This document shows positions 1 to 5,352 of a DNA stretch of 11,886 bases, piece by piece. Within the stretch, counting starts at the first letter, position 1. Each line of letters starts with the position of its first letter. The DNA lies in contig CAYQJO010000128.1 of NCBI GenBank assembly GCA_964417785.1, positions 1-11,886 of the forward strand, given 5' to 3'. The notes beneath the pieces were generated by a model, which was not told the DNA's origin, searched no databases, and saw only the letters and a list, made by a program, of their open reading frames with translations. Position numbers and translations under genes: made by a program. This DNA is from DAOTUL01 sp034437435 (lineage in GTDB: Bacteria > Chloroflexota > Anaerolineae > Aggregatilineales > Phototrophicaceae).

Positions 1-19
1 TCCTTTTTTCACTTATCAT

Positions 20-25
20 TATAAT
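20..25 (+). promoter_or_regulatory. -10 element candidate (TATAAT)
   Basis: A perfect TATAAT lies 35 nt before the ATG at 61. A matching -35 would fall at or beyond the window edge, so only half of the promoter can be judged. The surrounding leader is AT-rich compared with the gene. Confidence 0.4.
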
Positions 26-60
26 CACCATACTGCAATGCTTCCAGACAGGCTTTTACT

Positions 61-636
61 ATGTCACGGTATACACATCCCCATCCAATGCTGAACCGGG
101 TCATCCAATACGGCGCACTGGTCGTGGCGATCCTGATGATCGTCTCCGCGCCGCTGCAAGTCGCGCTGACTCTGCTGGGCGCACCCGGCGGTCTGTTCAT
201 CCTGTCGGCGATATTCACCGTACTGCTGGCAGCGCCCGTGTTGATGCTGACCGCCTACGCCCCGGCGGTGACGGTAGACGAAAACGGACTTACCCTACAT
301 CCGGCGGTATGGAAAGAGCGCCGGGTCACCTGGGACGCGGTGAAGGCGGTGAAAGTCTACCCGCTGCTGCCCACCCAGGACTCTGAAATAACCCGGCGCT
401 TCACCGTCGGGCGGCGCAATTATCGCCCCGCTGACGGGATCATGCTGGTCATTCCAGGGCTGCCACCGCAGTACCGTATCGCCGGATTCTTCGCCGGTGA
501 GCGCAGCCGTCCCATTGTCGTACTCACCAACCGCGCCCATCGGGATTATGACCGGCTGCTGCGCCAGATACTCAAATATACCGAGGCCAGTGTTCACGAT
601 GATGCGCTATTTACAGCGCCCGGCGGGGACCACTAA
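61..636 (+). CDS. Membrane protein with bacterial PH-like domain, function unknown
   Basis: A 191-residue protein with two hydrophobic segments (about residues 14-38 and 43-66), then a soluble region (about 68-172) of alternating strands ending in an amphipathic helix. The soluble part opens with 'VDENGLTLHP' and 'RRVTWDAVKAV', the pattern of membrane-anchored bacterial PH-domain proteins, in which a turn and a strand lead to a Trp-Asp/Glu segment. By analogy it would sit in the cytoplasmic membrane with the PH-like domain inside the cell; no ligand or partner can be read from the sequence. The start at 61 is the first in-frame ATG and follows a TATAAT by 35 nt, but no strong ribosome site is visible. 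The last 26 nt overlap the end of the convergent YitT-family gene. The fold assignment is a guess from pattern only; that it is a real membrane-protein gene is well supported. Confidence 0.72.
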   Translation: MSRYTHPHPMLNRVIQYGALVVAILMIVSAPLQVALTLLGAPGGLFILSAIFTVLLAAPVLMLTAYAPAVTVDENGLTLHPAVWKERRVTWDAVKAVKVYPLLPTQDSEITRRFTVGRRNYRPADGIMLVIPGLPPQYRIAGFFAGERSRPIVVLTNRAHRDYDRLLRQILKYTEASVHDDALFTAPGGDH

Positions 637-1501
637 CCACTCGCTTGAAGCCACCACCGTAGGCGATGTGACCCTGGCTGATAACAATGAAAGCGGTTGG
701 ATCGACATCGGTCACAATCTGGCGCAGTATGCTCACCTGGGAGCGCGACACGGTGACAAACAACATATGATGCGATGCGCCGGTATACATCCCTGTGACT
801 TCCCAGCCACTCACACCGCGTCGGAGCTGGTTGATAATGGCGTCGGATACGTCACGCGGATGGTCGGTGACAATCGACACTGTGCGGATCACACTGGGAC
901 CTTCCAGAACGTAATCCGCGACCATGCCCTCTAACACTAACGCCACCAGCGAAAAAAGGGCGCTCTCCCAACCGATAAAGGCTCCCGCCAGAAACACGAC
1001 GGTCAGATTCGCATAAAGCGCAGTCGTGCTTAACGGCATACCCAGCTTGAGTTGGAGAATGCGGGCCAATGTGGATGTCCCGCCAAATGTCGCCCCGGAC
1101 CGGTAGATCAACGCCGCCCCGAACCCACCGACGACCCCGGCGAAAATGGCGTTCAGCAGGGTCTCGTCGCTAATACCCCCCGGCGGAAAAAACGGCCCCA
1201 TTAGATCGACAACGACTGAATACAATGTCACCACATAGACTGTCCAGATTACCGCTCGCCATCCCCCCAACATACGGTATGCCAGATACAGGATGGGCAG
1301 ATTACCGACAAAGGTCACCAGACCTATAGGTGTGCCGGCGTAATTGTTCAGGATCACTGCAAACCCGGAGACCCCCGCTGGTGCGATGTTAGCCGGGGCG
1401 AAAAAGATGACAACACTCAACGCCCCGATCACCGTGCCGACAGTCATCAAGATAGCACGTTCGAGAATAGTCCGAATTCCAGGTGATGTATACGTCTGCA
1501 A
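611..1501 (-). CDS. YitT family membrane protein (DUF161 + DUF2179)
   Basis: A 296-residue protein with six predicted membrane segments (about 15-35, 58-77, 82-102, 115-134, 158-177, 180-197) and a soluble C-terminal domain (about 205-288). The membrane part holds two related Gly-rich signatures, 'PAGVSGFAVILN' (41-52) and 'GATFGGTSTLARILQ' (136-150), the duplicated pattern of the YitT family. The tail, with 'GMYTGASHHMLFVTVSR' and 'DPTAFIVIS', fits the DUF2179 domain that usually follows. Transport is suspected for the family but no substrate is established. The start is TTG at 1501, preceded by a Gly-rich ribosome site (AGGGGG about 10 nt upstream). An in-frame ATG at 1447 would cut into the first helix region, so TTG is preferred. 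It lies 33 nt downstream of the anti-sigma gene on the same strand and may be co-transcribed with it. Confidence 0.85.
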   Translation of the reverse strand: MQTYTSPGIRTILERAILMTVGTVIGALSVVIFFAPANIAPAGVSGFAVILNNYAGTPIGLVTFVGNLPILYLAYRMLGGWRAVIWTVYVVTLYSVVVDLMGPFFPPGGISDETLLNAIFAGVVGGFGAALIYRSGATFGGTSTLARILQLKLGMPLSTTALYANLTVVFLAGAFIGWESALFSLVALVLEGMVADYVLEGPSVIRTVSIVTDHPRDVSDAIINQLRRGVSGWEVTGMYTGASHHMLFVTVSRSQVSILRQIVTDVDPTAFIVISQGHIAYGGGFKRVVSGPRRAL

Positions 1502-1534
1502 AAGCTACAATCCCCCTGTGCTGCTCGCTGTCTG

Positions 1535-2272
1535 TCAATACAATGCGCCGCGCACAATCGGCAGTGCAGTCGGGCCGTCGCTGCCACCAACCGGTTCGGG
1601 TGTGATGCCAACATACTGGTATTCACCCATCGGCAGCGGCGAGTCAATCACCAGTGTACCGCGCCCGGTGGCATCCACTTCAAACAGGCCGCCGCTGGTC
1701 CGATGGTCATCCCGGATCAACCATACCTGATAGACCATGTTCTGGTCCAGGGGTGGGAAATTCTCGACCTGGAGTATGGCGGATCGCTCCTGTGGATGGC
1801 ACAACAAGCGCCCGCCCGCAACCGGCGCAGACTCACGGGCGTCGATTAACTCAAATGTCAGCAGATCATCACGGGCGACGTTCGCCAACAGCGCCGTCCG
1901 TGAATCCAACTGGCGTGATAACGTATCGTAACGTTGATTGAGGTCCAGCAGTTGCAGCAGTAACACGCCGTTGAGCGCCAGCAGCAGCGCGACAGCCGCC
2001 GCCAGCAAAACTTGGCGGAAGGGCCACGCAGCAGACCGGGTTTCCGTCTTATCCAGGATGTGATTCAGCAGCGCTGCCGGTGGCTCTATCTGCGGTACGC
2101 TGAGCAGCAGATCATCCGTCATCTGATGGTAATGATCCAATTCCTTCGCAGCTTCTGGACACAGAGGCAGCAAGTCCTCGACCAGACGGGTCTCCTCCGG
2201 GTCCGTGATGCCCATGCCGTAAGCGGGTAGAAGCTCACGCAGTTGTTCGCAGTTTATCGTCTGTGGTTTCAT
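1535..2272 (-). CDS. RskA-like anti-sigma factor
   Basis: A 245-residue single-pass membrane protein. Residues 1-78 form an acidic, helical, cytoplasmic anti-sigma domain ('LLPAYGMGITDPEE' resembles the LGAL-DPEE signature of RskA-type proteins). There is one membrane segment at about 86-109. Residues 110-245 carry the extracytoplasmic RskA domain, with 'VYQVWLIRDD', 'SGGLFEVD' and 'GITPEPVGGSDGPT' in the family order. The HxxxCxxC zinc motif of ZAS-type anti-sigma factors is absent; the only two cysteines of the N-domain are C8 and C38. It should hold the sigma factor encoded 42 nt upstream at the membrane. Known relatives release sigma after regulated proteolysis; whether that happens here is inference. 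The signal sensed by the outer domain is unknown. Confidence 0.9.
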   Translation of the reverse strand: MKPQTINCEQLRELLPAYGMGITDPEETRLVEDLLPLCPEAAKELDHYHQMTDDLLLSVPQIEPPAALLNHILDKTETRSAAWPFRQVLLAAAVALLLALNGVLLLQLLDLNQRYDTLSRQLDSRTALLANVARDDLLTFELIDARESAPVAGGRLLCHPQERSAILQVENFPPLDQNMVYQVWLIRDDHRTSGGLFEVDATGRGTLVIDSPLPMGEYQYVGITPEPVGGSDGPTALPIVRGALY

Positions 2273-2314
2273 CTCACCAATTAGTGCTAAATTTCACTAC
2301 CGTATCGCCCAGCA

Positions 2315-2890
2315 TCACCGTTCTGGATTTCTTTTCTCATACGACTCTCGTTCTGCCTGCAACCACAAACCCCGCAGCTTTTGCAGACCAAGCCGGACCC
2401 GAGTCTTCACCGTACCGAGCGGCAGATTCAGGCGTTCCGCCAGTTCACGATGGGTCATCCCCTGGAAAAACGCCAGATCAATCAATTGTCGCTGTTCATC
2501 GGGGAGTTCGGCCAGCAAAGCATAAAGATGATGGCGGTCGTGAATGTCTTCCGGCCTGCCGCCCTCAGCCATAGGTTCGGGTAGTTCATCCAGCGACGCA
2601 TCTACTGATGCTGCAAGGCGCTGCTCGCGGCGCAGATGGTCGATGGCCGTGTAACGGGCAACTACCAGCAGCCAGTTCAACAGACGGCCCTTGTCCGGGT
2701 CCCATGTTGTCTGCTGCCGCCATACCTTTAAGAAGGTATCCTGCGTGGCCTCCTCTGCCAGATACCGACTTTGAAGCACACGGTAGGCCACACTGAAGAC
2801 ACGGGTACCGTAACGTTCATAGAGTTGTGACAGCGCAGTTTGATCGTGTTGCAAGATCAAACGCATCAGCGACCGATCATCGTGTGCCAT
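2315..2890 (-). CDS. ECF-type RNA polymerase sigma factor
   Basis: A 191-residue sigma-70 family protein with only regions 2 and 4, the ECF layout. Region 2 spans about residues 18-91 ('LYERYGTRVFSVAYRVL', 'AEEATQDTFLKVWR', 'WLLVVARYTAIDHLRRE'). After an acidic linker (about 97-118), region 4 spans about 120-176 with the helix-turn-helix 'MTHRELAERLNLPLGTVKTRV', which binds -35 DNA. Length and motifs are normal. The ATG at 2890 follows the ribosome site AGAGGG on the minus strand. The next gene on the same strand is an RskA-like anti-sigma factor, so this resembles SigK/RskA-type pairs. Its own promoter looks like a housekeeping extended -10 (TGGTATAAT) rather than an ECF promoter, so sequence alone does not show autoregulation. 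Target genes are unknown; the divergent LysM gene is one candidate. Confidence 0.93.
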   Translation of the reverse strand: MAHDDRSLMRLILQHDQTALSQLYERYGTRVFSVAYRVLQSRYLAEEATQDTFLKVWRQQTTWDPDKGRLLNWLLVVARYTAIDHLRREQRLAASVDASLDELPEPMAEGGRPEDIHDRHHLYALLAELPDEQRQLIDLAFFQGMTHRELAERLNLPLGTVKTRVRLGLQKLRGLWLQAERESYEKRNPER

Positions 2891-2916
2891 CTCGACCCTC
2901 TTGCAAAAACGAGATC

Positions 2917-2925
2917 ATTATACCA
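2917..2925 (-). promoter_or_regulatory. Extended -10 promoter for sigma/anti-sigma operon
   Basis: Read on the minus strand this is TGGTATAAT, a perfect -10 with the TG extension. No good -35 is visible upstream. The predicted transcript start near 2910 leaves a leader of about 20 nt containing AGAGGG before the sigma-factor ATG at 2890. Confidence 0.5.
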
Positions 2926-2934
2926 TGCTATACT
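2926..2934 (+). promoter_or_regulatory. Extended -10 promoter for the LysM gene
   Basis: TGCTATACT matches an extended -10 (TGnTATAnT), directly abutting the oppositely oriented TGGTATAAT of the sigma gene. Transcription would begin near 2941, leaving about 23 nt to the ATG at 2964. No convincing -35 is present at 16-18 nt spacing. Confidence 0.45.
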
Positions 2935-2963
2935 CGTCGCAGGTCATCAGAATCGAGGTGTAT

Positions 2964-4031
2964 ATGCGCATTCTTGTTCTTGTTCTCATTCTAATTCTAG
3001 TCGCGCCGCTCAATGTGGCCCAGGATGATTTCCCGTTTGATCTACCTTTAAGTGAAGACACGATTTACACAGCCCAGGCGACCGACACCCTGGAAAACCT
3101 GGCCGCGTTGTTCGATGTGGACCTGGAATGCCTGCTTTCGACCAACGAATTTGAACCCGACTACGAACTCCAGGCCGGTGACCAACTCTTCATCAGCATG
3201 GACTGCCCGGCATATACGGGTCCGCAGGGGGTGATGTTCCCACGCACCGATGTCCCCGGTCCTATTGACGTGCAGCCGGAGACAACGGAGGAAGCCATCG
3301 CCAGCCCGACACCGACCCTACCAACGGCAACGCCCGAACCGACAGCGACCGTCCTGCCAACAACCACCCCAACCGCTGTACCGATCACGCCGACGATGCA
3401 GCCACAGAGCGCAGCGGGTGATATACAGTACATACTGCAATATGGTGATACGCTGGATGTCATCGCCCAGGAATACGACGTAGCCGTCGCGGCGATTCTG
3501 CAATCCAACAACATCACCAACCCGGCAGGATTGCAGCCCGGCACCACCATCGTTATACCCGGTGATGCACCCGCTTACGGGATGGCGGTCCCGGAGGAGT
3601 CAGATTTGCTGTCTGAGTCGGGGGGTGGCGGTGGCGAGACCTATGTGGTCCAGATGAACGATAACCTGGATTTGATCGCCCAGGCGTTCAATGTCTCGGT
3701 CGTCAGTCTGCAACGCGCCAACGGTATTACCAACGTGCGCCGTCTGCGTCCGGGACAGGTGCTTCTCATCCCGGCGGATGCACCACCTTATGGCAGCGTG
3801 CCACCCCTGGACAATGTGAATACCGCCATCGAAAACCCCGATGGTGTATATTACGTGGTTCAGGTCAACGACACGCTGGATGAAATCTCCGCCAGCTACA
3901 ACGTGGATGTGGATTGTGTCGCAGCGGCCAACGAAATCGCCAACCGGGGATTGATCTTCCCCGGTCAAACCCTGCTGATCCCGGAGGACTGCCCGGTCTA
4001 TACGGGTGAAGCGATCCCGCAAGCGGGATAA
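2964..4031 (+). CDS. Secreted protein with four LysM domains
   Basis: A 355-residue protein with a signal peptide (residues 1-19, hydrophobic core 'ILVLVLILILV', likely cut after NVA). Four LysM repeats follow, at about 33-78, 158-204, 225-270 and 296-340, each showing a 'D-TL--IA---V' start and a 'L-PGQ-L-IP' end. A Pro/Thr-rich linker (about 87-152) separates the first repeat from the rest and a Gly5 hinge precedes the third. LysM domains bind N-acetylglucosamine-containing glycans, so a role at the cell surface is likely; no catalytic domain is present. Repeats 1 and 4 each carry two cysteines 25 residues apart (C56/C81, C318/C343), while repeats 2 and 3 have neither. The start at 2964 is chosen because GAGGTG precedes it and it begins exactly at the signal peptide; the longer in-frame start at 2901 would add 21 charged residues and would overlap the promoter. 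Confidence 0.9.
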   Translation: MRILVLVLILILVAPLNVAQDDFPFDLPLSEDTIYTAQATDTLENLAALFDVDLECLLSTNEFEPDYELQAGDQLFISMDCPAYTGPQGVMFPRTDVPGPIDVQPETTEEAIASPTPTLPTATPEPTATVLPTTTPTAVPITPTMQPQSAAGDIQYILQYGDTLDVIAQEYDVAVAAILQSNNITNPAGLQPGTTIVIPGDAPAYGMAVPEESDLLSESGGGGGETYVVQMNDNLDLIAQAFNVSVVSLQRANGITNVRRLRPGQVLLIPADAPPYGSVPPLDNVNTAIENPDGVYYVVQVNDTLDEISASYNVDVDCVAAANEIANRGLIFPGQTLLIPEDCPVYTGEAIPQAG

Positions 4032-4061
4032 TTCGCCTGGCCGTCCCCGATCTTTAAGCCA

Positions 4062-4679
4062 TTACGACTTGGCCCAGGCGCGTACTGCGTCCTGGGCTTC
4101 TGGGGTGTCGATATTTGCCAGCGCTTTGAAAGCGGCAATGCGTACTTTCGGATTGTGGTCACGCAGCACCTCCGATAGCTCATCCACCATCGAATCGGCT
4201 TCCAGACGACCGAGCGCCTCAGCAGCAAAACGGCGCACGCCGGCATCGACATCCAGCAGCGCAACCGAGAGGCCGCGAATGGCATCACCATCATGGTCGC
4301 TGCTGCCAATCTTGCCGATGGCTTTGGCGGCGGCCCGCCGTACCGCCTTATCTTTATCACCCAGTGCCACGATGAGACCGTCCACCGAAACGGTGCCAAA
4401 ACGGATCAACGCGCCGGTGGCGGCTGAGCGGGTCCATATATCATCGCCGCGCATCGCCTTAAGCAAGACGGTGACGGCGGCTGGGTCACCGATCATCCCC
4501 AATGCCCGAACGATCAGAAAGCGTGTGCCGGGGTCCACTTCTTCAACCAGTTCCATCAAGCGCGGCACGGCAGGACGATGCCGCCGGTCACCCAACATCT
4601 CGATTGCCTCCGCCCGTGCTTCAACGTCACGGCCATCCAGAGCAGCCATTGCCTGTCTAATTCTTGTATCCTGGTCCAT
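4062..4679 (-). CDS. HEAT-repeat protein
   Basis: A 205-residue soluble protein made almost entirely of HEAT/PBS-lyase-type helical repeats of about 31 residues. Recurrent units include 'RAEAIEMLGD', 'RFLIVRALGMIGDPAAV', 'RSAATGALIRFGT', 'RRAAAKAIGKIG', 'RRFAAEALGRLE' and 'RIAAFKALANIDTPEA'. Such repeats form a curved scaffold for protein binding. No lyase or other catalytic residues can be pointed to. The ATG at 4679 follows GAGAGG on the minus strand. It lies 73 nt downstream of the small membrane protein gene on the same strand, so the two may share a transcript. Its end lies 30 nt from the end of the convergent LysM gene. Function beyond protein binding is not visible. Confidence 0.88.
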   Translation of the reverse strand: MDQDTRIRQAMAALDGRDVEARAEAIEMLGDRRHRPAVPRLMELVEEVDPGTRFLIVRALGMIGDPAAVTVLLKAMRGDDIWTRSAATGALIRFGTVSVDGLIVALGDKDKAVRRAAAKAIGKIGSSDHDGDAIRGLSVALLDVDAGVRRFAAEALGRLEADSMVDELSEVLRDHNPKVRIAAFKALANIDTPEAQDAVRAWAKS

Positions 4680-4752
4680 ATGCCTCTCAACTCAACATTC
4701 CTCAGACTGCCATCATACACTACGCGGCATAAAAACCACGTTTGAACTGAAA

Positions 4753-5022
4753 TTACTCTGTCGCCTGCCGTGCAGCTTTCTGCGCCAGCGCTTCTTCATC
4801 ATCGCCCAACTTCGACGCGGCGTTTTCCTCAGTTCGCTGTCGTGCTTCCATCATCTTCGCCCGTTCTATCTCCTGTGTCTTGAGAGTCTGGACTGACCGG
4901 GACGATTCAACACTGCGAATAGATGTATGCGAGTCATGCTGGGAACCGAAGTACATGACAGCGAAAACGACTGCCAGAGCGACAAAGATGATAATAATCA
5001 TCACAAGTATGCCAAGTTCCAT
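4753..5022 (-). CDS. Small single-pass membrane protein, unknown function
   Basis: An 89-residue protein with one very hydrophobic N-terminal segment (about residues 4-26, rich in Ile, Val and Ala) followed by a polar, highly charged tail. The tail (about 45-89) is rich in Glu, Lys, Arg and Ala, lacks helix breakers and is likely helical, perhaps coiled-coil. No family is recognised. The gene is supported by a good promoter (TTGAAA, 18 nt, TATAAT on the minus strand) and a GGAGAAA ribosome site before the ATG at 5022. It is transcribed divergently from the oxidase operon across 330 nt and lies upstream of the HEAT-repeat gene. Its place next to an oxidase operon might suggest a membrane role linked to respiration, but nothing in the sequence shows it. 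Confidence 0.72.
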   Translation of the reverse strand: MELGILVMIIIIFVALAVVFAVMYFGSQHDSHTSIRSVESSRSVQTLKTQEIERAKMMEARQRTEENAASKLGDDEEALAQKAARQATE

Positions 5023-5057
5023 CGAATTTTCTCCAGGCTACCCAAATAACACTGTCG

Positions 5058-5087
5058 ATTATAACGGTATTGGCGAATAAATTTCAA
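5058..5087 (-). promoter_or_regulatory. Promoter of the small membrane protein gene
   Basis: On the minus strand TTGAAA (5087-5082) and a perfect TATAAT (5063-5058) are separated by 18 nt. The transcript would start near 5050, leaving about 28 nt of leader containing GGAGAAA before the ATG at 5022. Confidence 0.6.
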
Positions 5088-5234
5088 CCAGGGTTGGTCC
5101 TTGCGTATCTCCTGGAATCTGGTTATAGTGTGTTTAGAGTATCTGGACATGAAAAGCGTGTTGTCGTTATTGACCCGTCCTTTGTAGAAACAAATTTATA
5201 TAACGGTAATAGTATCTTTGAGATTTGTATAACA

Positions 5235-5250
5235 AGTGACAAAAATCACT
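5235..5250. promoter_or_regulatory. CRP/FNR-family-like operator candidate
   Basis: AGTGA, six bases, TCACT: a perfect inverted repeat. Its GTGA-N6-TCAC core matches the spacing and inner bases of the CRP-type consensus TGTGA-N6-TCACA. It lies just upstream of the putative -35 of the oxidase operon, where an activator would be expected. No regulator gene is in the window, so the binding factor is inferred only from the core. Confidence 0.42.
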
Positions 5251-5257
5251 GATCTCC

Positions 5258-5286
5258 TTGCTAATCATCCTGATCTCATGTAGAAT
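5258..5286 (+). promoter_or_regulatory. Candidate promoter of the oxidase operon
   Basis: TTGCTA (5258-5263) and TAGAAT (5281-5286) are 17 nt apart, matching four and five of six consensus bases. The predicted start near 5293 gives a leader of about 60 nt before the subunit II ATG. The palindrome at 5235-5250 would be centred about 50 nt upstream of the start. A second pair, TTGAAC (5308) with AATAAT (5333), fits less well because its transcript would begin inside the ribosome site. Confidence 0.4.
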
Positions 5287-5352
5287 TCACCGTGACATTG
5301 CGTAATCTTGAACAATCTGACTTGTCTGCGCTAATAATTCGAGAAAAGGCAT

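Larger units (their letters stand above)
5023..5352. other. AT-rich divergent intergenic region
   Basis: A 330-nt stretch without a convincing gene, clearly richer in A+T than its neighbours. It holds the minus-strand promoter at 5087-5058, a 10-bp direct repeat TATAACGGTA (5060-5069 and 5199-5208), a CRP/FNR-like palindrome (5235-5250), an 8-bp direct repeat CTGATCTC (5249-5256 and 5270-5277) and a likely oxidase-operon promoter (5258-5286). A 60-codon TTG-start frame at 5070-5252 has no ribosome site and is not called. Confidence 0.7.

Noticed and set aside
497..934. 145-codon plus-strand frame opposite the end of the YitT gene
   Set aside because: No family pattern and no ribosome site; the minus strand carries recognisable YitT and DUF2179 sequence.
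3290..3400. DNA repeat in the Pro/Thr-coding part of the LysM gene
   Set aside because: The ACC/CCG-rich pattern comes from the Pro/Thr-rich linker codons, not from an ordered tandem repeat.
4011..4036. Hairpin (TCCCGC, AA, GCGGGA) at the end of the LysM gene as a terminator
   Set aside because: The stem is short, the loop only two bases, and no T-run follows on either strand; it may still matter but is not called.
4006..4896. 296-codon plus-strand frame opposite the HEAT-repeat gene
   Set aside because: Ser/Arg/Thr-rich antisense of Ala/Gly/Arg-rich repeats, crossing two well-supported minus-strand genes.
5070..5252. 60-codon plus-strand frame in the AT-rich region before the oxidase operon
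   Set aside because: It begins with TTG, has no ribosome site, resembles no known protein, and its low-GC composition matches the non-coding surroundings and regulatory motifs.
5308..5338. TTGAAC/AATAAT as the main oxidase promoter
   Set aside because: Spacer of 19 nt and a predicted transcript start within the ribosome site of subunit II make it less likely than 5258-5286.
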